NCBI RefSeq assembly: GCF_019236475.1
Contig: NZ_JAFAIX010000013.1
Coordinates: forward strand, 744,001-808,000
Source of the DNA: Chitinophaga sp.
Lineage (GTDB): Bacteria > Bacteroidota > Bacteroidia > Chitinophagales > Chitinophagaceae
DNA length: 64,000 bases
Direction: 5' to 3'
In this document: positions 1-10,300 of the stretch, in pieces
Layout: each line of letters begins with the position of its first letter
How positions within the stretch are numbered: the stretch's first letter is position 1
Translations under genes and position numbers: made by a program
The notes under the pieces: generated by a model
The model's database searches: none
What the model saw: the letters and a program-made list of their open reading frames with translations, nothing else
What the model was told of the DNA's origin: nothing

Positions 1-966
1 AATAGAATCACCGGTAGTGTAGATGCTTATATTCAACAAACCAGTAATCTCCTACTTCCACAGAAACTGCCTGGTACCAACGGTCTTCCCGGCAATGTAC
101 TCGTTAATGTGGGTAAAACGGAAAATCGCGGCGTAGAAGTACATGTGGCTACAGTGAACGTACAATCCAAGACTGCCAATGGTTTCAACTGGACCACTGA
201 TCTGAACTGGTTCCTCAATCGCGGTAAAATCACACAGCTCTATAACGGCATTCAACAGGATATTGCGAATGGATGGTTCGTCGGCCAACCAATTGGTGTA
301 TACTATGATTATGATCGCATTGGCATCTGGCAGAATACCAAGCAGGATTCCGCTACTGCACTGGCTTACAAACAGAAAGTAACAGGACCTACTTCCGTCA
401 TTGGAAATATTCGTATTCGCGATGTGAATGGTGACAGCACTTTCAGCGCCGCCGATAAAACCATCATTGGTAGTGCACAACCCAAATGGGAAGGCGGCAT
501 GACCAACCGTTTCAGCTACAAGGGACTGGATTTCACCGTAGTGGTATTCGCGAGAATCGGCGGAATGCTCAATAGTAAACTGTATGGCGGCGGCTATGCC
601 AACACCTTCCAAGGTAATTACAACAACTTGAATGTGCATTACTGGACGCCCACAAATGGCGAAACTTATTATCCAAAACCCAACAACTCTTCTACACAAA
701 CACAATACAATTCCACACTGGGTTACATCGATGGTAGTTTCCTGAAAATCCGTAGTCTCAGCCTAGGATACAACGTGCCACAGTCTTTTGTACAGCGCCT
801 GAAGGCGAAATCACTGCGCATATATGCCACTGCGCAGGATCCATTCATCCTGTTTTCTGTCTACAGAAACAAATATCATGGCGTAGATCCAGAGTCTGCC
901 GGCAATATCAATGCAGATACGCCGGGAACTTGGTCTATGATATTTGGTGTAAACCTTACTTTATAA
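1..966 (+). CDS. SusC/RagA-family TonB-linked outer membrane protein, C-terminal part (5' end outside window)
   Basis: Frame 1 open from base 1; SusC-like C-terminal motifs (NVGKTENRGVEV, DVNGDSTFSAADKTIIGSAQPKWEGGMTNRFSYKGLD); followed immediately by SusD-like gene. Confidence 0.93.
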   Translation, partial: NRITGSVDAYIQQTSNLLLPQKLPGTNGLPGNVLVNVGKTENRGVEVHVATVNVQSKTANGFNWTTDLNWFLNRGKITQLYNGIQQDIANGWFVGQPIGVYYDYDRIGIWQNTKQDSATALAYKQKVTGPTSVIGNIRIRDVNGDSTFSAADKTIIGSAQPKWEGGMTNRFSYKGLDFTVVVFARIGGMLNSKLYGGGYANTFQGNYNNLNVHYWTPTNGETYYPKPNNSSTQTQYNSTLGYIDGSFLKIRSLSLGYNVPQSFVQRLKAKSLRIYATAQDPFILFSVYRNKYHGVDPESAGNINADTPGTWSMIFGVNLTL

Positions 967-983
967 TTTTTAAAGAGATCGTT

Positions 984-2699
984 ATGAAGAAAATATTTCT
1001 CTTTACCTGCATACTCGCTACAGGATTCATTTTTAGCGGATGCAAAAAGATGCTGGAAGAACAACCACACGGGGTATTAACACCCGACTTTTATAAATCC
1101 ACCCAGGGATTGAATGCTGCCTTAACGGCTTCTTATGCAGGCACACGTACCATTTGGGGTTGTGAAGATTACTTTTCGCTGACCACTCCTGCCACCGATG
1201 AGTTCATGCGTGGCAACGATGGGAATTCAGATATGTTTCTGTTAGCGCCCTCCTATCAAGCGACTGACGGCAAAGGGAATGCACTCTGGAACAACTGTTA
1301 CACCTATATCAACACCTGTAATGCTGTTATCCAGTTTGCGCCAGATGTAACCGGTATCAAGGATGATCTAAAGAAACGAATGGTAGCGGAAGCGAAGTTC
1401 CTCCGTGCCAATTATTACTTCGTACTGGTGCAGCTTTGGGGAGATGTAACGCTGAGTACTAAATTCAATGCAGTACCTTCTACCTCCGCCAAACGCGATC
1501 CTATGGCCGATGTATACAATTCCATCATCCAGGATCTGAAAGATGCTATCGTAGATCTGCCTTTGAGTCCGCGTACAAAGGGCATTGATCCAGGCAGAGC
1601 CTCTGTAGTAGCTGCCAAACATGTATTGGCGAAGGTATACCTGGCTCGCGCCGGCAGTAAAGCTAAGCAAGGCACCGACTACCAGGACGCCTATACGACC
1701 GCCATGGATGTGATCAATAATGCAGGTGCAGCGGGCGTTTCGCTGTTGCCGGATTTTGGGTCTGTATTTGCCGAAGGAAATGAAAACAGCAACGAAGTAC
1801 TATGGGCGGTGCAACATACGTCCAGCCTAGCTTACAACGGTTCTCCCAATCAGGATAACCGTACACCGGATAATATGCTCGTGCATTTATTTGTGCCGCA
1901 GTATGAAAAAGTAGACGGTATGCAACGGGATATCGCAGATGGGCGTCCGTATATCCGCACCATTCCTACGTTGTGGCTGATTGATACCATTTTTAAAGAG
2001 CGTGTAAATGACACCCGTTATAGCAAAACCTTCCAAACGGTTTGGTATTGCAACAATGCCAATAGTATTCCGAAATGGCCAAATCCTTTGCCAGCGGGGG
2101 CGCCAGCAGGAGCAGTAGCAGGCGGACCGAAATTTAAATTGGGAGACACGGCCATCTATCTGCCGCAGGGGCCTCGTACAGCAGCGCAGATTGCAGCGGC
2201 CCCATATACATTGATTCCATCATCGCAATATAATCCCCGTATGGGACCTGCGTTAAGTAAGTATGTAGACACGAAGCGCTCTGATATGAATGCGCCCTCT
2301 ATTCGTCCGGTGATAGCCTACCGACTCGCAGAAACCTACCTGATAGCCGCAGAAGCACTCCTCATGGATGGGCGTGTAGCCGATGCCGTGCCTTATGTGA
2401 ATGCTATTCGGGAAAGAGCCGCTTATCCAACTGGTAACAAAGCTTTGATGGATATTACCGCTGCAGACCTCAATCTGGATTTCATCCTGGATGAGCGTTC
2501 CCGAGAACTGGCAGGTGAAAATGTACGCTGGCTAGACCTTGTACGCACTGGTCAACTGGAAGTACGCATCAAGAAGCATACACCAGATTGCAGGGCGAAT
2601 TTCCAAAGTCCAAAGAATTTGCTGCGGCCTATTCCACAGGATCAGATCAATGCGGTATCTACGGGTCCGGCATATGGCCAAAATCCTGGTTGGTTATAG
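984..2699 (+). CDS. SusD/RagB family nutrient-binding outer membrane lipoprotein
   Basis: Lipoprotein signal MKKIFLFTCILATGFIFSGCKK, then SusD-like pattern (MVAEAKFLRANYYFVLVQLWGDV, ELAGENVRWLDLVRTG); start at 984 preferred to ORF start 930. Confidence 0.93.
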   Translation: MKKIFLFTCILATGFIFSGCKKMLEEQPHGVLTPDFYKSTQGLNAALTASYAGTRTIWGCEDYFSLTTPATDEFMRGNDGNSDMFLLAPSYQATDGKGNALWNNCYTYINTCNAVIQFAPDVTGIKDDLKKRMVAEAKFLRANYYFVLVQLWGDVTLSTKFNAVPSTSAKRDPMADVYNSIIQDLKDAIVDLPLSPRTKGIDPGRASVVAAKHVLAKVYLARAGSKAKQGTDYQDAYTTAMDVINNAGAAGVSLLPDFGSVFAEGNENSNEVLWAVQHTSSLAYNGSPNQDNRTPDNMLVHLFVPQYEKVDGMQRDIADGRPYIRTIPTLWLIDTIFKERVNDTRYSKTFQTVWYCNNANSIPKWPNPLPAGAPAGAVAGGPKFKLGDTAIYLPQGPRTAAQIAAAPYTLIPSSQYNPRMGPALSKYVDTKRSDMNAPSIRPVIAYRLAETYLIAAEALLMDGRVADAVPYVNAIRERAAYPTGNKALMDITAADLNLDFILDERSRELAGENVRWLDLVRTGQLEVRIKKHTPDCRANFQSPKNLLRPIPQDQINAVSTGPAYGQNPGWL

Positions 2700-2722
2700 T
2701 TAAGCGATTAACGAAAAGAATA

Positions 2723-2765
2723 AAGAAGGGAGTGACGTTTGTAGACGTCACTCCCTTCTTTTTAT
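2723..2765. terminator. Bidirectional terminator hairpin (first half of a double-hairpin repeat)
   Basis: AAGAAGGGAGTGACGT-ttgtag-ACGTCACTCCCTTCTT plus T-run, between convergent genes. Confidence 0.8.
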
Positions 2766-2796
2766 CGTCGCCCGTGCCCATCGGGCACGGGCGACA
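2766..2796. repeat. Second GC-rich hairpin of double-hairpin intergenic repeat, copy 1
   Basis: GTCGCCCGTGCCC-atc-GGGCACGGGCGAC perfect stem; same architecture as 52831-52914. Confidence 0.6.
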
Positions 2797-2811
2797 AGCA
2801 GGAAAATGCTA

Positions 2812-3210
2812 TTATCCAGCGAGATTGCCAGTCATGCTAAAGATGATCACCCCTAGCACCACCAGGGTGAGGAGCACATACAGGTAATCCTTCTCCAAGA
2901 GGAAAGCCACTGCAGAAAAGGCGACCCGCATAATAGGAGTCGCTATTAAGCATACCACGCCCAATTGAATGATTTCCATGCCATGAATTCCACGTACGCC
3001 GTGGATAATACCGGAGAAGGAGTCGAGACCCGCTCTTACACCATTAAACTCCCTATAGGAAGGCATTTCGGCCCCATGACGGTACAAATAAATAATCCCG
3101 CCAATGAGTACCAGGATACTAGACAGTATCACACCGAAACGTAATTGTTTGCCGATTAGTTGCTGAATATCTCTGTCAGCCCAGTAATGTTTTGAGAAAT
3201 AACGCTTCAT
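2812..3210 (-). CDS. DUF1634-family membrane protein
   Basis: About 132 aa with 3 predicted TM segments, directly downstream of a TauE/SafE-type gene, the usual context for DUF1634. Confidence 0.75.
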   Translation of the reverse strand: MKRYFSKHYWADRDIQQLIGKQLRFGVILSSILVLIGGIIYLYRHGAEMPSYREFNGVRAGLDSFSGIIHGVRGIHGMEIIQLGVVCLIATPIMRVAFSAVAFLLEKDYLYVLLTLVVLGVIIFSMTGNLAG

Positions 3211-3215
3211 GTGCA

Positions 3216-4052
3216 CTACAGTTTTCCGGTATAACCATTATAAATCATCTGTACGGCTAGGAAAGTTATCACTACGCTAAAGACTAAACGCAGTCCTTTC
3301 ACATTCGCTTTCACCAGCAATCTGGAACCACCGAAAGCCCCCAGCAGTACGCCTATTACCACTGGCAGACAGAGTCCGGGTGAAATGTATCCCCTTTGCA
3401 GGTATACCACAGCGCTGGCAGCAGCAGTTACACCGATCATGAAGTTGCTCGTAGTGGTAGACACTTTAAAAGGAATGCGCATGATATTATCCATGGCCAA
3501 TACTTTCAGAGCGCCGCTACCAATGCCTAACAATCCGCTCATCACGCCTGCAAACATCATCATGAAATAGCCGCCAGGTATATGTCTTACGGTGTAGTGT
3601 ACTGGGCCTGTAGGCGTGGGATAAGTGCTGTTGAGTCGCAGTTTACGCGCCAGTTCACTCTTATCATCATCCGTACTTTGATCTTTCTTTGGTTTGAAAG
3701 ACATGATCGCAGAGAATATCAGCACACAGCCGAAAATAATCGCCACGACATTCGTGGGCATATAAACGGCAATGAGCGCCCCGATGACAGCGCCCGTAGT
3801 GGTGGCGATTTCCAGGAACATCCCCAGTCGGATGTTGGTGATACCTTCCTTTACATAAGCGGAAGCAGAACCAGAAGAGGTCGCAATGGCAGCAATAAGA
3901 GCGGTACCGATAGCATAACGGATATCAGTGTGGAAGCCCAGGGTTAACAATGGAATAATGACAACACCGCCTCCTAGGCCGGTAAGCGATCCCAACATGC
4001 CAGCAAGGAATGCCCCCACTAGTAGGATCAATGTGAATAATAAAATCGTCAT
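3216..4052 (-). CDS. TSUP family transporter (sulfite exporter TauE/SafE)
   Basis: MLGSLTGLGGGVVIIPLLTL and GVMSGLLGIGSGALKVLAMDNIMRIPFKVSTTTSNFMIGVTAAASA motifs. Confidence 0.9.
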   Translation of the reverse strand: MTILLFTLILLVGAFLAGMLGSLTGLGGGVVIIPLLTLGFHTDIRYAIGTALIAAIATSSGSASAYVKEGITNIRLGMFLEIATTTGAVIGALIAVYMPTNVVAIIFGCVLIFSAIMSFKPKKDQSTDDDKSELARKLRLNSTYPTPTGPVHYTVRHIPGGYFMMMFAGVMSGLLGIGSGALKVLAMDNIMRIPFKVSTTTSNFMIGVTAAASAVVYLQRGYISPGLCLPVVIGVLLGAFGGSRLLVKANVKGLRLVFSVVITFLAVQMIYNGYTGKL

Positions 4053-4189
4053 AAGATGGTTTGGTTGGTTCTACGGTATTACAGGTATAAAACCGGATTT
4101 TAATCCGATTGTTACAAAAGTAACAAGAATATGATTCTCGCAATCCGATAATCTATAAGTAACTTGCAGGCTGTAATTAATGGAATATG

Positions 4190-5020
4190 ATGATAAAAGT
4201 AGGTGAATTCAACCTCCTGAGGGTAAAGAAAAAAGCAGAATTTGGTGTGTATCTGGAAGGTGTAGACCAGGAAATCCTGCTGCCAACGCGGTTTGTACCT
4301 GCCGGTACCAAAGTAGGTGATGAGCTGAAGGTATTTCTTTACCATGATTCTGAAAATCGCCTGATCGCGACAACACAGAAGCCTTATGGCATTGTGGGTG
4401 ATATTGTAAACTTGAAGGCGGTAAGTACCACCAATCAGGGCGCATTCCTGGATTGGGGCCTGATGAAAGATATTTTCGTACCTGCGTCTCAGCAGATTTC
4501 CAAAATGGTACCCGGACAGGAATACCTGGTGAAAATCTATTTAGATGAGATGACGGGCAGAGTAGCCGCCACTGAACGTATAGAGGCCACTCTCAGTAAT
4601 GAAGTGATAGAACTGAAAGAAAAAGATCCAGTAGATCTGATCATTTATCGTCGGACGCAGATTGGATATGTGGTAATCATCAACAACCAGCATACCGGTA
4701 TCCTGCATTTCAGCGATGTATTTCGTACAGTAGATATTGGAGATAAGCTGAAAGGCTTTATCCGCCAGGTAAAGGGCGACAAAATAGATGTGGCATTGGG
4801 GCAGCCAGGATATAAGCGTGTAGAAGATGAGGGGCAGAAGATTTTGCGCCTTTTACAGGAGAATAATGGTTATCTGCCTTATCATGATAAATCTACTCCG
4901 GAAGAAATCCAGGAATTTTTCGGTATGAGTAAGAAGACCTTCAAGATGACCACTGGTAATCTGTACAAGCAAAAAAAGATAATATTTACACAAACAGGGA
5001 TTAAGGCAGTAGAAGAATAA
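4190..5020 (+). CDS. CvfB-like S1 RNA-binding protein
   Basis: MIKVGEFNLLRVKKKAEFGVYLEG...EILLPTRFVP and tandem S1-like domains. Confidence 0.85.
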   Translation: MIKVGEFNLLRVKKKAEFGVYLEGVDQEILLPTRFVPAGTKVGDELKVFLYHDSENRLIATTQKPYGIVGDIVNLKAVSTTNQGAFLDWGLMKDIFVPASQQISKMVPGQEYLVKIYLDEMTGRVAATERIEATLSNEVIELKEKDPVDLIIYRRTQIGYVVIINNQHTGILHFSDVFRTVDIGDKLKGFIRQVKGDKIDVALGQPGYKRVEDEGQKILRLLQENNGYLPYHDKSTPEEIQEFFGMSKKTFKMTTGNLYKQKKIIFTQTGIKAVEE

Positions 5021-5035
5021 AAAATTTCACACGAG

Positions 5036-5068
5036 TTTGCATTCATAACACATAAGTGTTATCTTTAG
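5036..5068 (+). promoter_or_regulatory. Bacteroidota-type promoter (TTTG / TAnnTTTr) with palindrome in the spacer
   Basis: TTTGC at 5036, TATCTTTA at 5060, ATAACAC-ATAA-GTGTTAT at 5045-5062 in the spacer. Confidence 0.5.
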
Positions 5069-5095
5069 ACAATTACTATCCTAACCATAACCTTT

Positions 5096-5311
5096 ATGAA
5101 AAAACTGGCTATTATTGCCGCAGCCCTTGGCGTTCTCATTGCCTTGAGTGCATTTATTGCGGGAGCAAACTCGTTGATTGATATTAAAACCTTCTTTCAG
5201 CTTGGGCTGTGGGGAATTGCATTAATGTTATTTTCCAGTGTCTATTTTCTGATCTCTTCTTTCCTCCTTTCGCAGACGCTTATCCGCCAGCGATTGTTTG
5301 AAATCGAGTAA
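5096..5311 (+). CDS. Small two-TM membrane protein, hypothetical
   Basis: 71 aa, two hydrophobic segments, good upstream promoter; overlaps convergent XRE gene. Confidence 0.6.
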   Translation: MKKLAIIAAALGVLIALSAFIAGANSLIDIKTFFQLGLWGIALMLFSSVYFLISSFLLSQTLIRQRLFEIE

Positions 5312-5569
5312 CACATCTGGGGGCGGAATTTTATCGATAAGATCTGCCGCCCTCAATTCTAATACTAATATCATAGTTATCACAATCCTTAAGCCTGGAT
5401 TTTTGTGGGCGTTCAGGATCTTATTCATATAGGAAGGCTCAATTCCCACGTCATGAGCGAAATCATCTTGTTGGATATTTCTTTCTTTCAGAATAGTATT
5501 GAAATTACAGATTATTTCAAGGAACTTTTCCTCTAGCATTTCCTCGGTTATATCTGGTTTATTTGCCAT
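5228..5569 (-). CDS. XRE-family HTH transcriptional regulator
   Basis: ILKERNIQQDDFAHDVGIEPSYMNKILNAHKNPGLRIVITMILVLELRAADL helix-turn-helix. Confidence 0.75.
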   Translation of the reverse strand: MANKPDITEEMLEEKFLEIICNFNTILKERNIQQDDFAHDVGIEPSYMNKILNAHKNPGLRIVITMILVLELRAADLIDKIPPPDVLLDFKQSLADKRLRKEERRDQKIDTGK

Positions 5570-5601
5570 GCTTGTAAATTACATAGCACTAGGATTACAG
5601 A

Positions 5602-5898
5602 ATGAGCACTATCGAACTAGCACAATTGTACAATATCTATAAAATGCTTACATTCATGCAAAAAGACATGAAAAACGACGAGAAATTAAATATCATTATT
5701 TCAAAATTTTTCAAAGAATTACAAGAATTGGAGCAAAATGCAGTTTCAATGATCACAATTACACTGACAGTTGATGCGAAGTACTTTCCAAAAGCGGGGT
5801 ATACGGAGCAATTAATCGTGGATGAGCAGATGAGGCGGATTAACGAACAGCAGGGAACCAAACCATTTCCCTATTATGTGACCTGTTATGAAAAATAA
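5602..5898 (+). CDS. Hypothetical protein, divergent from XRE regulator
   Basis: 98-aa ORF with plausible composition, 32 bp from divergent gene. Confidence 0.5.
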   Translation: MSTIELAQLYNIYKMLTFMQKDMKNDEKLNIIISKFFKELQELEQNAVSMITITLTVDAKYFPKAGYTEQLIVDEQMRRINEQQGTKPFPYYVTCYEK

Positions 5899-5991
5899 AT
5901 ATATGACCCTTAAAGATTCAAAATAACCAACCCTAGTTTTACTTGTTAGCCGCTGCTATAGTGATTTTTAAGATTTCTATTGGCGATTGAC

Positions 5992-6222
5992 TCAAATCTC
6001 AATTCCTTCCAGAAGCTCCGTCACTTTTACTTTCAATGCTTTGGCAAGTACCAGGATAGTACTCAAACTTGGCTCACTTCGGCCATTTTCGAGGCGCGTC
6101 ATATAGCTTGGCTCCAGTTCCGCGTCAAAAGCGACGTCTACTTGAGTCAGATTCTGCCCCTTCCTTATTTTCCTAAGGTTGGCACCGAACTGCTTTGCTA
6201 TATTTTCATTTTTTTCCGCCAT
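5992..6222 (-). CDS. XRE-family HTH transcriptional regulator
   Basis: FGANLRKIRKGQNLTQVDVAFDAELEPSYMTRLENGRSEPSLSTILVLAKALKVKVTELL; start taken at internal MAEKNE. Confidence 0.85.
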   Translation of the reverse strand: MAEKNENIAKQFGANLRKIRKGQNLTQVDVAFDAELEPSYMTRLENGRSEPSLSTILVLAKALKVKVTELLEGIEI

Positions 6223-6390
6223 GCCCGAAAATACCCAGTGCGCGCACGGCAACACGAGTAATACAGTACTAGTATCCAAATGCTAGATATATAAGTCGCT
6301 ATAATTCAGTAAGCTAGAAGAGGAATCAGAATGCAAAAAAGATTATCACTTTTTTCAATGGGTTACCAAATTGATCACAAAGATACCAAT

Positions 6391-6420
6391 AAAAAAGCAG
6401 TCGCACGGTGGCGACTGCTT
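6391..6420 (-). terminator. Rho-independent terminator downstream of porP/sprF-like gene
   Basis: AAGCAGTCGC-acggtg-GCGACTGCTT with T-run on minus strand. Confidence 0.75.
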
Positions 6421-6455
6421 ATCCTGGGTTTTCTAAATAGATATATCTTGACTGA

Positions 6456-7379
6456 TTATCTGAAAAGATGTACTACCAGGCCTATTTCCAGGGCACCACT
6501 GGTGTAATTCTTCAATCCTGCTGTCTGAGTGGTATACATCACCTGGAAACCGGCGAGCGACTTGTAATTTAAACCAGCCCCTACCGTAAAGTTCTTACTG
6601 GTATGATACATACCAAATACGTTTAAGTATTTTTGTAGGAAGACGACATTCGCTCCGATATCCACCAGGTTATCGTAACCGCGAACCCCTCTAAAACATA
6701 CCTTCGGTTCTATATATGGCACCGCATCACTTAATTCAATTTTATAAGAAGCCGCTGCGTATAACGTAGTGGCATCTACGGTCTTATTATCATCCTTGCG
6801 CAAGTAATTCATGATATTCGGCACCGCCGCTTGTAATGTCAGGTTGTGATTCGTATAGGCCATACCGTAGTCAACCTCGAAATAATTGTCTCTACGATTG
6901 AACCCTCCGATAGTAGGGTCATTCGTCTCCCCAACAATAGCAGATCTATCTAAGCGTTCTGAATTAATTCCCAAAGACAAACCAAAGTGCAGCATATCTT
7001 TTCCGGATGCATTCAGTGGGAGATGGTAGGCATAAGTGGCACTCACTTTTGTCCGGTTAATCAACCCAGCCTTATCATTAAAAACATTCAAACCTGCGCC
7101 TACCCTATTTCCTACGTAGTAATCTGCCGTACCAGCCTTGGTTACTGGGGATCCTGGCACATCGCTCCATTGCCCGCGATAGGATAAATTGATATGTAGC
7201 CCCGTGTCAATCCCAGCAAAAGCCGGATTCGCCAGGTACTGGTTCTGAAAATACTGGCTACCCAAAGGCTGCAGCGGCGCTGTTCCCTTAGACCAATCCT
7301 GCCCGAAGGCAGTATACATTTGGCAGACAGTAAATACTATACTGATGGCCACAAATCGAATAAACTTACTATTCAGCAT
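6456..7379 (-). CDS. PorP/SprF family type IX secretion system membrane protein
   Basis: QYFQNQYLANPAFAGIDTGLHINLSYRGQWSDVPGSP pattern; next to type B CTD protein. Confidence 0.93.
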   Translation of the reverse strand: MLNSKFIRFVAISIVFTVCQMYTAFGQDWSKGTAPLQPLGSQYFQNQYLANPAFAGIDTGLHINLSYRGQWSDVPGSPVTKAGTADYYVGNRVGAGLNVFNDKAGLINRTKVSATYAYHLPLNASGKDMLHFGLSLGINSERLDRSAIVGETNDPTIGGFNRRDNYFEVDYGMAYTNHNLTLQAAVPNIMNYLRKDDNKTVDATTLYAAASYKIELSDAVPYIEPKVCFRGVRGYDNLVDIGANVVFLQKYLNVFGMYHTSKNFTVGAGLNYKSLAGFQVMYTTQTAGLKNYTSGALEIGLVVHLFR

Positions 7380-7392
7380 CGGTTTAATAGGT

Positions 7393-10300
7393 TTACTGTT
7401 GAAGAATTAAAGTGATAAATCCTTTCACCACCTGACCGTTACCAAGGTCCAGTAGATAGTAATAAGTACCTTCTGCCAGGCGATGGCCGTTCAGTGTACC
7501 ATCCCATTCATTGGCATAGCCTTTACGGTTGTATACCAGTCTTCCTGCCCTGTCAAAAATTCTCACTTCATTATTCGGATACCTGGAGATATTTTTCACC
7601 ATCCAACGATCATTGATACCATCGCCGTTTGGAGTAACCAGGTTGGTAGCTTCTACCTTTACTTCCCCTGATACTTCCAGTTTGAAATCTGTTGTTACCG
7701 TACAGCCGTTACTGTTAGTAACTGTTACCAGGTAAGTACTGGAAGCTTCTGGTTTAATGGTGAGGGTAGCGGTGTTTTTACCATCCACAATGCCAGGCGC
7801 TTCTCCCCACTGGTAGCTCACTCCGCCGCTGGCGGTCAGGTGTACGATACTTCCGGCAGGCACCGGATTGGCTATATCGCTCACAATCTTCGCATCAGGT
7901 AATTCATTTACCAATAACTGGAAGGTGATGATTTTTTGATCTACACCGCCATTGGCAGTGCCGCCATCATCACGTACCAGCACAGTAATAGTAGTAGTAC
8001 CGCTGATATTCTGTTTTAAAGTATAGCGGATAGCACCAGTACCATCTTTATTATCACGGGTAGTCAGGCTTTCGAAGAAATCATTGCTACTAGTAGCCAC
8101 AATGGTGATATTTTGATTTGTTTCAGGTCCTGCGCTCAGTCCTGTTAGCTTGATTTCCTGCGCTTGATGGCCATCACACGCCACCTGATTTGTCACCGGA
8201 TCGATAGTTGGCGGCTGGTTTATAAACAGTACGTTGATAACGAAATCTTTTTCAAAGGTCAGTCCACCGTGATCGGTAACGCGTATACGAACGGTATAAC
8301 TGCTCTTCTGCAGATAGTTAATTGCAGCATTAGAGAACAACTGATTACCTGTCAGTTTAAACTGTGCATCATCTGGTCCGCCGGCAAATGCCCAGGTGAA
8401 GGTTTCACCCGCATCCGGATCAGTAGCAGAGAAGCTACCGATTAATGTTCCTACAGCCGCTTTATCCAGGATCGTGTTTTTATCAAGGGTAATATTGGTA
8501 GGTGCACTGTTCGTACTTGTAACATTGATCGTGAAATCTTTCGTAAAGCTCAATCCACCGGCATCGGTCACTTTAATCTTGATACTATAAGTATTCTTCG
8601 TCGCGTAATTGAACACAGCAGCCGTTTTCAACTGGTTGCCGCTGATAGTAAACTGCGCATCATCTGTACCACCTGCAAAGGAATATGTAAATGTATCTCC
8701 GGCATCTGGATCGGTTGCAGTAAAATTACCTACTACAGTACCGATAGCGGAGCCCTCTGGCACTTTGTTATTATCCAGACTGATATCCGTTGGTGCATGG
8801 TTCACTTTCGTAACGGTTATCACGAAATCTTTGGTGTAGCTCAATCCACCGGCATCCGTTACTTTAATTTTGATATTATAAGTGCTCTTTGTCGCGTAAT
8901 TGAATACGGCTGCCGTTTTTAGCTGATTATTAACAATGGTAAATGCACCGTCATCTGTGCCGCCTGCGAAGGAATAAGTGAACGTGTCTCCCGCATCTAC
9001 ATCTGTTGCTGTTAAATTTCCTACAGTAGTTCCAACGGCGGAACCTTCTGGAACAGCCGTATTATCCAGACTGATATCCGTTGGCGCATGGTTCACTTTC
9101 GTAACGGTTATCACGAAATCTTTGGTGTAGCTCAATCCACCGGCATCGGTCACTTTAATTTTGATATTATAAGTGTTCTTCGTCGCGTAATTGAATACGG
9201 CAGCCGTTTTTAGCTGATTATTAGAAATGGTAAATGCACCGTCATCTGTGCCGCCTGCGAAGGTGTAAGTAAACGTGTCTCCCGCATCTACATCTGTTGC
9301 TGTTAAATTTCCTACGGTAGTGCCCACTGCAGATCCTTCTGGAACAGCAGTATTATCAAGGTTGATATCCGTTGGCGCATGGTTAATCACCTTTATGACG
9401 AAAGGTTTGGAGAAAGTGCCGCCGGAACCGGATACGTAAATCGCGATATTATAGGTATTTTTCGTGGCGTAATCAACTACAGTATTTACTTTCAACTGAT
9501 TGCCCACAATGGTAAAGGAGGCATCATCCGGGCCACCAGCGAATCCATAAGTTAAATTATCTCCAGGAATTGGACTGGTAGCGGAAAGATTACCTACCAA
9601 TGTACCGACAGGAGAACCATTAATAACAGTGGTATTATCCAAACTGATACTTGTTGGCACAGTAGCGATAACAGTTATTACGAAATCCTTCATGAAGCTC
9701 AATCCACCAACATCAGTTACTTTAATCTTAATCTGATATGTATTCTTGAGGGCGTAATTAAATACTGCATTAGATTTCAACTGATTGCCTACAATGCTAA
9801 ACGAAGCATCATCTGCACCACCGGCAAATGTATAAGTAAATGTATCGCCAGCATCAGGATCAGTGGTGCTGAGCGTACCAACCAACGTACCTTGTGGCTT
9901 GAATTCATCAATGCTACTATTGCTCAGCGTAATATCCGTTGGGGGCTCATTGGCATCCAGAACAGTAATGGTAAAGGTCTTAGTAAAGGAAGCGCCATAA
10001 TTATCTGTTGCAGTAACAGTAACCTGATAGGAAGATTTTACTTCGTAATCAAATACCACATTGGATATCAACTGACTACCATTCACTGCAAAGCTGGCTG
10101 CATCTGCGCCGCTCAAAGTATAAGTGAATGTATTCCCAGGATCAACATCTGTAGTACTGAAATTCCCTATGAGCGTACCGATTGCTTTGTTTTCCGCTAT
10201 GGTGCTATTATCTAGCGCAATATCCGTTGGAGCATGATTCAACACACCATTAACAGTAATGGGCCCTCCTTGTGCATTGGGCCTACCTACAGCATCCGTA

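Noticed and set aside
52-705. 217-aa minus-strand ORF
   Set aside because: Antisense to the SusC-like gene.
8508-9391. Regular repeats that could suggest a CRISPR array
   Set aside because: 291-bp, in-frame, protein-domain repeats; no short repeat/unique spacer pattern and no cas genes.
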